Part shown: one piece after another, positions 1-5,506 of the stretch | Numbering within the stretch: position 1 is the stretch's first letter | Layout of the letters: every line of letters starts with the position of its first letter | Assembly (NCBI GenBank): GCA_019347725.1 | Contig: JAHWKV010000094.1 | Span: forward strand, 1-5,506 | Reading direction: 5' to 3' | Length of the DNA: 5,506 nucleotides | Origin: Actinomycetota bacterium | GTDB lineage: Bacteria > Actinomycetota > CADDZG01 > JAHWKV01 | The notes under the pieces: model-generated | Databases searched by the model: none | What the model was told of the DNA's origin: nothing | What the model saw: the letters and a program-made list of their open reading frames with translations, nothing else | Made by a program: the position numbers and the translations under genes

Positions 1-1
1 G

Positions 2-43
2 AAGTTCCTCGAGGCGCTGTCGCTGTTACTGTCCGACCGATGA
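2..43 (+). CDS. C-terminal end of an upstream gene, probably histidinol-phosphate aminotransferase (partial)
   Basis: An open frame runs in from the left edge and reads KFLEALSLLLSDR before a TGA at 41-43. The stop overlaps the hisB start as ATGA, the tight coupling typical of operon genes. In many actinobacteria hisC sits directly before hisB, and a hydrophobic helical tail ending in a short polar stretch fits the end of HisC. Only 13 residues are visible, so the identity rests on position and is an inference. Confidence 0.45.
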   Translation, partial: KFLEALSLLLSDR

Positions 44-630
44 GCCGGGTGGGCGAAGTCGGGCGGGACACGCGCGAAACCTCTGTCAACTTGCGGCTGG
101 ACCTGGACGGAACCGGCAAGACATCGATCGCAACCGGCGTGGGGTTTTTCGACCACATGCTTGATCAGCTGGCCAGGCACGCGTTAATCGACCTGGAGGT
201 AGAGGCTACCGGCGACCTGCACGTCGACTCGCACCACACGGTGGAGGACGTCGGCATCTGCCTTGGCCAAGCACTTACTCAGGCCCTCGGCGCCAAGGCG
301 GGGATCCGCCGTTACGGCTGGAGTCTGGTTCCGATGGAAGAGTCACTGGTGCAGGTTTCTTTGGACCTGTCCGGCCGCCCGTTGCTGGTCTACGATGCGC
401 CGGTCTCGGCCGAGGCAATTGGCAACTACGACCCGGAGCTAACCGAGGAATTCTTTATGGCGTTTAGCCGCAACGCCGGGATGACCCTGCACATCAAGCT
501 GCAGTACGGGAAAAACTCGCACCACATAATCGAAGGCGTGTTCAAGTCGACCTCGCAGGCGCTGGCCGCCGCCATCCAGGTTGATCCGCGCCGCGGAGAC
601 GCAATTCCATCGACCAAAGGATCGCTGTGA
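40..630 (+). CDS. hisB: Imidazoleglycerol-phosphate dehydratase (HisB)
   Basis: This enzyme dehydrates imidazole glycerol phosphate to imidazole acetol phosphate, the sixth step of histidine synthesis, in the cytoplasm. The 196-residue length matches the monofunctional form, with no phosphatase domain fused. The two halves of the family carry their metal-binding motifs: GVGFFDHML (His39), HVDSHHTVED (His61, His65, His66, Glu69), TLHI (His151) and GKNSHHIIEG (His161, His162, Glu165). The family's closing IPSTKGSL is also present. In known structures these His and Glu residues hold the two Mn ions. The usual PMDE motif reads PMEE (98-101), a conservative change. The ATG at 40 overlaps the stop of the preceding gene, and the TGA at 628-630 is followed at once by hisH, so translation is probably coupled. 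Confidence 0.97.
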   Translation: MSRVGEVGRDTRETSVNLRLDLDGTGKTSIATGVGFFDHMLDQLARHALIDLEVEATGDLHVDSHHTVEDVGICLGQALTQALGAKAGIRRYGWSLVPMEESLVQVSLDLSGRPLLVYDAPVSAEAIGNYDPELTEEFFMAFSRNAGMTLHIKLQYGKNSHHIIEGVFKSTSQALAAAIQVDPRRGDAIPSTKGSL

Positions 631-634
631 ACCC

Positions 635-642
635 AAAGGAGG
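635..642 (+). promoter_or_regulatory. Ribosome binding site that favours the ATG at 645 for hisH
   Basis: AAAGGAGG lies 2 bases before the ATG at 645. The spacing is short, but this is the strongest Shine-Dalgarno match in the junction. It lies downstream of the alternative GTG at 627, which has no comparable motif ahead of it. Confidence 0.5.
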
Positions 643-644
643 CT

Positions 645-1262
645 ATGAAGGTAGGGATAGTCGACTACCGCATGGGCAACTTGGCCAGCGTGTCCAAGGC
701 GCTGCAGAAAAGCGGCGTGGAGCCGCTGGTTTCCGATCAGGCGGCTCAGCTGGAGGAGTCCGACCTGGTGGTGCTGCCCGGCGTCGGGAACTTTGCTGCC
801 GGGATTATGAACCTTAACGAACTGTCTCTGGCCGACTTTGTAATCGAGTGGGCCGGGGCGGGAAGGCCGCTGCTGGGCATATGCATGGGCATGCAGCTTT
901 TGTTCGACGAGTCCGACGAGGGTTCCGCCAAGGGCCTGGGTATCCTGCCGGGCCGTGTTGAGAAGTTCAAGCCCGGTCTGACGGTTCCGCACATGGGCTG
1001 GAACACCCTTAAGGCGGGAGGTTCGCCGGTGTTCGAGGAAGCCGTCGGCGAATACTTCTACTTCGTCCATTCCTACTACTGCGCGCCCGATAATGAATCA
1101 GACGTGGCCGCCTGGACCGACTACGGGGGCGATTTTGCCTCTGCGGTGCATTCCGGCAAAGTACACGGCGTGCAGTTTCACCCCGAAAAGAGCAGCGACG
1201 GCGGTCTGGCTCTGCTGGCCAAAATTCTTGAAGAGATGCGCGCCGAGACTCAGCTGCAGTGA
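645..1262 (+). CDS. hisH: Imidazole glycerol phosphate synthase, glutaminase subunit (HisH)
   Basis: This class I glutamine amidotransferase hydrolyses glutamine and passes ammonia to HisF in the HisH-HisF complex, which makes imidazole glycerol phosphate and AICAR from PRFAR. From the ATG at 645 the protein has 205 residues, normal for the family. It opens MKVGIVDYRMGN, the usual HisH start. The nucleophile elbow GICMGMQ gives Cys80, and HGVQFHPEKS gives the partners His179 and Glu181. The oxyanion-strand sequence PGVGNF (45-50) is also present. A GTG at 627 in the same frame overlaps the hisB stop and would add six residues (MNPKEA). Family alignment and the GGAGG at 638-642 favour 645, although 627 is not excluded. 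The stop overlaps the hisA start. Confidence 0.96.
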   Translation: MKVGIVDYRMGNLASVSKALQKSGVEPLVSDQAAQLEESDLVVLPGVGNFAAGIMNLNELSLADFVIEWAGAGRPLLGICMGMQLLFDESDEGSAKGLGILPGRVEKFKPGLTVPHMGWNTLKAGGSPVFEEAVGEYFYFVHSYYCAPDNESDVAAWTDYGGDFASAVHSGKVHGVQFHPEKSSDGGLALLAKILEEMRAETQLQ

Positions 1263-1993
1263 GCATGCCGGACATCTTGGTGGCCATCGACATGGTCGCC
1301 GGAGAAGTGGTGCGCCTGCACAAAGGCGCCATGGATCGCAAGACTGTGTACGGCGGCGATCCGGTTCAAACCGCGCTCGAGTGGCAGAACAAGGGCGCCC
1401 GGTGGCTGCACCTGGTGGACCTCGACGGTGCTACGGGAACGGGGATCGACAACGCGGAGCCGATCGGGCGCATCGTGGACTCAGTGCATCTGCCCGTGCA
1501 GATCGGTGGTGGTATACGCAGCATGGAGGCCATCGAAAAGTGGGTGAACCGCGGCGTCGCGCGAGTGTGTATTGGGACCAAGTCCATGGACTTGAAGTTC
1601 CTAGAGAAAGCGGTGGCGGAGTTCGGCGACCGGCTGGTGGCCTCGCTTGACACCAGGGCGGGCAAGGTGCAGGTTGCGGGCTGGATACAGGGCTCGGAAA
1701 CCTCGACGATGGATGCGCTGCAGGGGATGCTCGACTGCGGGGTTCGGCGGATCATGTTTACCGACATTGAGCGTGACGGAACACTTCAGGGTGTGAATAC
1801 GGAGGGGATCGAGCAGGTCTTGAACGCTACGCAAATTCCGGTGATCGCGGCCGGGGGCGTTACCGACCTGACGGACATCGAGCGATTGGCGCCGCTGGCG
1901 AGCAAGGGGCTGGACGGCATCGTGATCGGCAAAGCACTGTACTCGGGAAGCATTGACCTGGGGATGGCGCAGGCCGCCCTTTCCGAGGCGTAG
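1259..1993 (+). CDS. hisA: ProFAR isomerase (HisA)
   Basis: This enzyme converts ProFAR to PRFAR by an Amadori rearrangement, supplying the substrate of HisH-HisF. It is a 244-residue (beta-alpha)8 barrel. Visible hallmarks, numbered from the GTG, are AID with catalytic Asp11, LVDLDGA (52-58), phosphate-binding GGGIR (83-87), SLDTRAGK with the second catalytic Asp131, the GW pair at 141-142, FTDIERDGT with Thr168, and the second phosphate loop AAGGV (197-201) followed by IGKALY (223-228). The SLDTR...GW segment resembles classical HisA more than the PriA (HisA/TrpF) form of Streptomyces and Mycobacterium. The GTG at 1259 overlaps the hisH stop, and an ATG at 1265 would shorten the protein by two residues. 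No clear Shine-Dalgarno is seen for either, so coupled translation is likely. Confidence 0.95.
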   Translation: MSMPDILVAIDMVAGEVVRLHKGAMDRKTVYGGDPVQTALEWQNKGARWLHLVDLDGATGTGIDNAEPIGRIVDSVHLPVQIGGGIRSMEAIEKWVNRGVARVCIGTKSMDLKFLEKAVAEFGDRLVASLDTRAGKVQVAGWIQGSETSTMDALQGMLDCGVRRIMFTDIERDGTLQGVNTEGIEQVLNATQIPVIAAGGVTDLTDIERLAPLASKGLDGIVIGKALYSGSIDLGMAQAALSEA

Positions 1994-1996
1994 GCG

Positions 1997-2773
1997 ATGC
2001 TGGCAAAACGGGTCATCCCGTGCCTGGATGTCCACGCCGGACGTGTGGTCAAGGGCATCCAGTTCGTGAATCTAGTCGACGCCGGGGATCCTGTGGAGCT
2101 GGCCGCCACTTACGACCGCGAAGGCGCCGACGAGCTGGTCTTTCTGGACATCACCGCCTCGCACGAGAACCGGGACACCATCTACGAGATGGCCCGCCGG
2201 TGCGCGGAACAGGTGTTCATTCCCCTGACGATCGGCGGGGGTGTGCGCACCATCGAAGACGTGCGCAAACTGCTCAGAGCCGGGGCAGATAAGGTTGCGG
2301 TCAACACCGCAGCGATCGAGCGACCGGAGCTCATCTCCGAGGGCGCGCAGGACTTTGGTTCCCAGTGCATAGTCGTGGCCATCGACGCCCGGCGGCGCAC
2401 CCACGACGACCCGGCGAACGGGTGGGAGGTCTACACCCACGGCGGCCGGAAACCGGCCGGCCTGGATGCGCTGAAGTGGGCCGCGAAGGCGGCCGAGCGA
2501 GGGGCGGGTGAGATTTTGCTGACTTCGATGGACTCCGACGGCACCAAGGCCGGCTACGACCTGCAGCTGCTAAAGGCGGTGTCGGACCTGGTGAACGTTC
2601 CGATCATTGCCTCGGGCGGCGCCGGCACCATCGAGCACTTTGCCGAAGCGGTCGAGATAGGTGAGGCCGACGCCGTGCTGGCTGCATCGTTATTCCATTT
2701 CGGCGAGCTGCGGATTGACGATGTAAAGGACCACATGGCGACCAAGGGAATCCGGGTTCGACGGAAGCCTTAG
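1997..2773 (+). CDS. hisF: Imidazole glycerol phosphate synthase, cyclase subunit (HisF)
   Basis: This is the synthase half of the HisH-HisF complex. It uses ammonia channelled through its barrel to convert PRFAR into imidazole glycerol phosphate and AICAR; the latter feeds purine synthesis. The 258 residues match the family. The start [12 protein letters not shown] carries catalytic Asp11, and VVAIDARR carries Asp130, the two acid/base residues. Phosphate loops are visible as TIGGGVRT (79-86) and IIASGGAGT in the second half. [12 protein letters not shown] (142-153), with the nearby [13 protein letters not shown], is typical of HisF. The gap after hisA is three bases, with only a weak GAGG at 1985-1988 ahead of the ATG. 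The TAG stop at 2771-2773 abuts the stop of the opposing gene, so hisF appears to end this operon. Confidence 0.97.
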   Translation: MLAKRVIPCLDVHAGRVVKGIQFVNLVDAGDPVELAATYDREGADELVFLDITASHENRDTIYEMARRCAEQVFIPLTIGGGVRTIEDVRKLLRAGADKVAVNTAAIERPELISEGAQDFGSQCIVVAIDARRRTHDDPANGWEVYTHGGRKPAGLDALKWAAKAAERGAGEILLTSMDSDGTKAGYDLQLLKAVSDLVNVPIIASGGAGTIEHFAEAVEIGEADAVLAASLFHFGELRIDDVKDHMATKGIRVRRKP

Positions 2774-3269
2774 CTACCGCAAAACCTCGAAGCCGATGGA
2801 GCCCTCCAGCTCTCCCCGTGTGACATCGATCTGCCAGCATCCCGGTTGATCGAACCTGAAGACCATCGACCATTCGTCGCCGGGCCGCTCCAGGCCCGAG
2901 CCGGCGCCGAACTGACGAACGGGGCCGATTGAGGGCCGGTGTTCGGAGCCGTCCGGACCGACGGCGTCTATCGCAAGGTCGCCTGCACCGGTGACGTGCA
3001 CGGTGATCCGAAAATCCTCGTCTACTTGCGGTTCCCACGGCCCGGGCGGCAAGGCCCACAGCTCGCCCTCGTTCGTCTCGCCTTGAACGGCGTTATCCGG
3101 CGGCAGGTAGGGCGATGCCTCGCAGGACGCGTCAAACCTTTGCGGTGAGCGTGCGGGGAACGGGGCTTGCTGCAGGCGTGGCTCGATCGCCGCCGAGATC
3201 CCCGGTGCCGCACGAAGCTGCCGGCAGAAGTGCCAGCACGAGCATTGGAGGTAAGACGAGATGGCGCAT
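2774..3269 (-). pseudogene. Frameshifted small secreted lipoprotein of unknown function
   Basis: The gene is split between two frames. From the ATG at 3269-3267 one frame gives MRHLVLPPMLVLALLPAASC, a short charged end, a hydrophobic core and a lipobox-like AASC with Cys20. A Gly/Pro/Thr-rich linker follows, and this frame stops at 3134-3132. The second frame carries the folded part down to the TAG at 2776-2774: RFDASCEASPYLPPDN, ELWALPPGPWEP, then strand-rich sequence, GDEWSMVFRFDQPGCW and a final EGSIGFEVLR. Ignoring one A in the minus-strand AAA at 3141-3139 joins them as ...RTLTA-RFDASC..., 164 residues in all. The two cysteines of the mature domain (DASC, PGCW) could form a disulfide. 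The C-terminal PGCW plus terminal strand resembles a beta-sandwich domain seen in uncharacterised lipoproteins of G+C-rich bacteria, a resemblance from memory. Either a real pseudogene or a one-base sequence error. Nothing links it to the hydrogenase or histidine genes. Confidence 0.7.
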
Positions 3270-3330
3270 GCTGCATCCAATTCTCGCACGGCCGATACGC
3301 AGAGGAGAGAGTTTGCTTCGCACTCGCCAC

Positions 3331-3346
3331 CCATAGCCAACTATGG
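3331..3346 (+). other. Perfect 6-bp hairpin with CCAA loop
   Basis: CCATAG (3331-3336) and CTATGG (3341-3346) are exact inverted repeats around a 4-base loop. The right arm belongs to the first copy of the 21-bp tandem repeat, so the left arm could pair equally well with CTATGG of the second copy (3362-3367). An RNA role is a guess; a protein-binding palindrome is equally possible. Confidence 0.5.
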
Positions 3347-3380
3347 AGGAGGTATGACGAACTATGGAGGAGGTATGACG
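3339..3380 (+). repeat. Exact 21-bp tandem duplication carrying GGAGGAGG
   Basis: Two identical 21-bp units lie at 3339-3359 and 3360-3380, each starting AACTATGG and ending GGTATGACG. Each contains a Shine-Dalgarno-like GGAGGAGG (3345-3352 and 3366-3373) one base before an ATG (3354, 3375), closer than normal for initiation. The unit length is a multiple of three, so a reading frame through it stays open and repeats NYGGGMT. It sits in the divergent gap about 140 bp upstream of hhyS. Confidence 0.9.
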
Positions 3381-3397
3381 AAGAGCTTTGCTTGGTA

Positions 3398-3425
3398 CTC
3401 CCAGCGGACGGGGAGAAGTTTTTTT
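3398..3425 (+). terminator. Possible weak intrinsic terminator upstream of the hydrogenase genes
   Basis: CTCCC (3398-3402) pairs with GGGAG (3411-3415) around an 8-base loop. Three bases later comes a run of seven T (3419-3425), a rarity in this G+C-rich window. The stem is only 5 bp and the T-run is not immediately adjacent, so strength is doubtful. It would end rightward transcripts started in the gap before hhyS, acting as insulation or as an attenuator. Confidence 0.3.
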
Positions 3426-3452
3426 GATTTGTGGTTTATTGCCTCCTACCAT
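3424..3452 (+). promoter_or_regulatory. Candidate sigma70-type promoter for hhySL
   Basis: TTGATT (3424-3429) and TACCAT (3447-3452) each match four of six consensus bases and are separated by 17 bp. A start near 3459 would give a leader of about 60 bases before hhyS. This is a pattern match in a locally AT-rich patch, with no independent support. Confidence 0.25.
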
Positions 3453-3517
3453 TGCTAAGGGACCGCTTAGACGGCTCGGTCGTCACCGGGCTTTTGTGAC
3501 CGGAAAGGGGGACTTCT

Positions 3518-4543
3518 ATGGCAGGAGTCGAGGACGTTCACATCCTGTGGACGTCGGAAGGGATGAGTTGCGACGGCGACTCGGTGTCCGTCACAGCAGC
3601 GAGCCTCCCAAGTATTGAAGACGTGGTGTTGGGAGCGGTTCCCGGGCTTCCTAGAGTGCACCTGCACAACAAGGTTTTAGCCATGGAAAACGGCGACGAG
3701 TTCATGCAGGCATTCCACGCCGGGGCGAGGGGGGAGTTGGATCCCTATATCTTTGTCGTCGAGGGGTCTATTCCCAACGAAAATATTAACGGCGACGGTT
3801 ACTGGTCCGGCATGGGCAACGACGAAAACGGCGAACCCATACCGGTGAACGACTGGATCGACCGCCTGGCCCCTGGCGCCTGGGCGGTCGTTGCTATTGG
3901 TACCTGTGCCACCTACGGTGGCATCCACGCGATGGCGGGCAACCCGACGGGTTGTATGGGGCTGCCCGACTATCTCGGATGGGATTTTCGTTCCAAGGCC
4001 GGGGTGCCCATAGTCAACGTTCCGGGGTGTCCGGTACAGCCGGATAACTTCATGGAAACTCTGCTTTGGCTGCTGTACCAGGCCGCAGGCCTGTCTCCGA
4101 TGATTCCGCTTGACGATCAGCTAAGACCAACCTGGCTTTTCGGCAAGACTGTGCACGAGGGTTGTGACCGCGCCGGTTACTACGAGCAGGGCGATTTCGC
4201 TTACGACTACAACTCGCCGAAATGCCTGGTTAAGACGGGCTGCTGGGGCCCGGTCGTAAACTGCAACGTTCCCAAGCGGGGCTGGATGGACGGCATAGGC
4301 GGCTGCCCGAACGTCGGCGGTATTTGCATCGGATGCACAATGCCCGGCTTCCCCGACAAGTTCATGCCTTTCATGGACGAGCCTCCGGGAGGCACCCTCT
4401 CATCGACTGTCCTGTCGCCCTACGGGACGGTCATTCGCAAGCTGCGCTCCTTCACGAACCAAAAGCTCAACAAAGAACCCAAGTGGCGGCACAACAAGAA
4501 GGCCCTTACTTCCGGCTACGAGCCGCGCTACCCGAACACCTAA
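3518..4543 (+). CDS. hhyS: [NiFe] hydrogenase small (iron-sulfur) subunit, group 1h / actinobacterial type
   Basis: This is the electron-transfer subunit of a high-affinity uptake hydrogenase; its clusters carry electrons from the NiFe site in HhyL towards the respiratory chain. It has 341 residues, complete, with GGAAAGGGGG (3502-3511) six bases before the ATG. Proximal-cluster ligands appear as Cys18 with Asp21 (SCDGD, where most hydrogenases have C-x-x-C), Cys130 (GTCATYGG) and Cys171 (PGCPVQP). Distal ligands fit His213, Cys216 (HEGC), Cys236 and Cys242. Medial ligands fit Cys249, Cys270 and Cys273 (ICIGC); Cys263 nearby could be a further ligand. The Asp-ligated proximal cluster is established for the group 1h enzyme of Ralstonia eutropha. 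No Tat signal or C-terminal membrane helix is seen, as is normal for this group. The whole sequence, including EGSIPNE, NPTGCMGLPDYLGWD and CTMPGFPDKFMPFMDEPPG, is characteristic of group 1h. hhyL follows 16 bases after the stop codon. Confidence 0.96.
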   Translation: MAGVEDVHILWTSEGMSCDGDSVSVTAASLPSIEDVVLGAVPGLPRVHLHNKVLAMENGDEFMQAFHAGARGELDPYIFVVEGSIPNENINGDGYWSGMGNDENGEPIPVNDWIDRLAPGAWAVVAIGTCATYGGIHAMAGNPTGCMGLPDYLGWDFRSKAGVPIVNVPGCPVQPDNFMETLLWLLYQAAGLSPMIPLDDQLRPTWLFGKTVHEGCDRAGYYEQGDFAYDYNSPKCLVKTGCWGPVVNCNVPKRGWMDGIGGCPNVGGICIGCTMPGFPDKFMPFMDEPPGGTLSSTVLSPYGTVIRKLRSFTNQKLNKEPKWRHNKKALTSGYEPRYPNT

Positions 4544-4544
4544 C

Positions 4545-4553
4545 GGAAGGGAG
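4545..4553 (+). promoter_or_regulatory. Ribosome binding site that sets the TTG start of hhyL
   Basis: GGAAGGGAG directly follows the hhyS stop and lies six bases before the TTG at 4560. The first in-frame ATG (4611) has no such motif at a proper distance, so the TTG start is preferred. Confidence 0.7.
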
Positions 4554-4559
4554 TCAACT

Positions 4560-5506
4560 TTGGCGACAAAGACTGAACGTCTTGGGAAGGAAGCCGGCAA
4601 TGTCGTCGACATGTCTTGGGATCCGATTACGCGGATTATCGGGAACCTGGGCATCTACACCAAGATAGATTTCGACAAGAAAGAGGTCTTGGACTGCAAG
4701 AGCACCTCCTCGCTGTTTCGTGGGTACAGCGTCTTCATGAAGGGCAAGGATCCCCGGGACTCGAACTTCATTACGAGCCGGATCTGCGGCATCTGCGGAG
4801 ACAACCACTCCGTTTGCTCAATTTATGCGCAGAACATGGCTTATGGGGTGAAGACTCCGCCTCTGGGTGAGTGGATCATGAACTTGGGCGAGGCGGCCGA
4901 GTACATCTTCGACCACACGATCTTTCAGGACAACCTGGTCTTCGTCGACTTCTGCGAAGCGATGGTCAAAGACACGAACCCCGAGCTGCTGAAGACCGCG
5001 GAGAAGACCAAAGCGCCCAGGAGCGACGTCCACGGCTACAAGACCATCGCCGACATCATGCGGGCCTTCAACCCCTTTGAAGGAGAGGTGTACAAGGAGG
5101 CGCTGGTCCTCAGCCGGATCAGCCGGGAGATGTTTTGCCTGATGGAGGGACGCCACGTCCACCCGTCCACGGTCTACCCCGGGGGCGTGGGAACCGTGGC
5201 GACTCCCCAGCTATTCACCGACTACCTCGTGAGGTTGCTGAGGTGCCTTGACTTCATTAAGAAGGGGGTAGCGCTCAACGACGACGTGTTCGACTTCTTC
5301 TACGAAGCGATGCCGGGATACGAGCACGTCGGCGAGCGGCGCATCCTGTTGGGTTGCTGGGGCGCCTTCCAGGATCCCAATGCGGTCGACTACAGCTACA
5401 AGAACATGAACGACTGGGGCAAGAAGATGTACGTCACCCCAGGGATCATCGTCGACGGCAAGCTGGTGACCAGCGCGGCCTCGAACGGTCGCCTGGTCAC
5501 GGACAT
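4560..5506 (+). CDS. hhyL: [NiFe] hydrogenase large (catalytic) subunit, group 1h / actinobacterial type (3' end missing)
   Basis: This subunit holds the NiFe(CN)2CO centre that splits H2. The frame is open from the TTG at 4560 to the window edge: 315 codons plus two bases. The L1 motif RICGICGDNH (74-83) supplies the N-terminal metal-ligand pair Cys76 and Cys79. The L2-type motif GRHVHPSTVYPGGVGT (197-212) follows. VDMSWDPITRIIGNLGIYTKIDF, CKSTSSLFRGYSVFMKGKDPRD, SIYAQNMAYGV and LLGCWGAFQDP are group 1h signature stretches that I recognise from memory. The C-terminal DPCxxCxxH motif, with the second ligand pair and the maturation protease site, lies outside the window, so completeness cannot be judged. 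The start is chosen from GGAAGGGAG at 4545-4553; ATG 4611 (MSWDP) is the alternative but would drop residues before the conserved VDMSWDP. Expected downstream neighbours (hyp maturation genes, small iron-sulfur proteins) are not visible. Confidence 0.95.
   Translation, partial: MATKTERLGKEAGNVVDMSWDPITRIIGNLGIYTKIDFDKKEVLDCKSTSSLFRGYSVFMKGKDPRDSNFITSRICGICGDNHSVCSIYAQNMAYGVKTPPLGEWIMNLGEAAEYIFDHTIFQDNLVFVDFCEAMVKDTNPELLKTAEKTKAPRSDVHGYKTIADIMRAFNPFEGEVYKEALVLSRISREMFCLMEGRHVHPSTVYPGGVGTVATPQLFTDYLVRLLRCLDFIKKGVALNDDVFDFFYEAMPGYEHVGERRILLGCWGAFQDPNAVDYSYKNMNDWGKKMYVTPGIIVDGKLVTSAASNGRLVTD

Noticed and set aside
426..1070. Long minus-strand open frame of 214 codons opposite hisB and hisH
   Set aside because: It is a shadow of two conserved genes in G+C-rich DNA, with no domain resemblance.
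1093..1650. Plus-strand 185-codon frame across hisH and hisA
   Set aside because: It is Arg-rich and low in hydrophobic structure, and lies entirely over conserved hisH and hisA coding sequence in another frame.
2939..3148. Plus-strand 69-codon frame opposite the lipoprotein gene
   Set aside because: It is Arg-rich with no motif, and lies antisense to the better supported beta-rich domain.
3132..3340. N-terminal part of the single-frame 188-residue minus-strand reading (3340 to 2774)
   Set aside because: It is Cys-rich, has no signal peptide or recognisable domain, and overlaps a clear lipoprotein signal in another frame; only its part below about 3139 looks coding.
3482..3503. GTCACCGG / GTGACCGG pair just before hhyS, considered as a Crp-like or other regulator site
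   Set aside because: The inverted GTCAC/GTGAC arms are 9 bases apart and do not match the TGTGA-N6-TCACA pattern; two 8-base near-matches are easily chance here.
1..5506. CRISPR array, tRNA, rRNA, insertion sequence or attachment site
   Set aside because: No spaced direct repeats, no RNA-gene-like sequence, no transposase fragment and no long terminal inverted repeats were seen; the only repeat is the 21-bp tandem pair.

Overview
The window is a G+C-rich bacterial chromosome segment with two gene blocks. The first is the core of a histidine biosynthesis operon and the second is the start of a [NiFe] hydrogenase operon. A damaged lipoprotein gene and a short regulatory-looking gap lie between them. 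Dense packing, 4-base stop/start overlaps and GTG/TTG starts fit an actinobacterium or a related high-G+C soil-type lineage. The hydrogenase is of the group 1h (formerly group 5, 'actinobacterial-type', Hhy) class, which is known from Actinobacteriota and also from Acidobacteriota, Chloroflexota and other soil phyla. HisA looks like ordinary HisA rather than the bifunctional PriA of Streptomyces and Mycobacterium, so a classical Actinomycetia host is less certain. I cannot name the organism.

Bases 1-2773, + strand: the last codons of an upstream gene (probably hisC), then hisB, hisH, hisA and hisF, with overlaps or gaps of only a few bases. HisA isomerises ProFAR to PRFAR. The HisH-HisF synthase turns PRFAR plus glutamine-derived ammonia into imidazole glycerol phosphate (IGP) and AICAR. 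HisB dehydrates IGP. All expected catalytic residues are visible.

Bases 2774-3269, - strand: a small secreted lipoprotein gene that converges on hisF, with the two stop codons directly abutting (TAGCTA). The signal peptide and lipobox are in one frame and the conserved C-terminal domain is in another, so one base is extra around 3139-3141. It is either a pseudogene or carries a sequence error.

Bases 3270-3517: a 248-bp divergent intergenic region. It holds a perfect 6-bp hairpin, an exact 21-bp tandem duplication carrying Shine-Dalgarno-like GGAGGAGG, a short hairpin with a T-tract, a possible sigma70-type promoter and a CCTCCT element complementary to the repeats. It is the likely control region of the hydrogenase.

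Bases 3518-5506, + strand: hhyS (small, iron-sulfur subunit, complete) and hhyL (large, NiFe subunit, cut by the window end). The pair is expected to oxidise H2 at low, even atmospheric, concentration and to feed electrons to respiration. I see no evidence of a wholly new system. The most notable points are the broken lipoprotein gene and the repeat-bearing hydrogenase leader.
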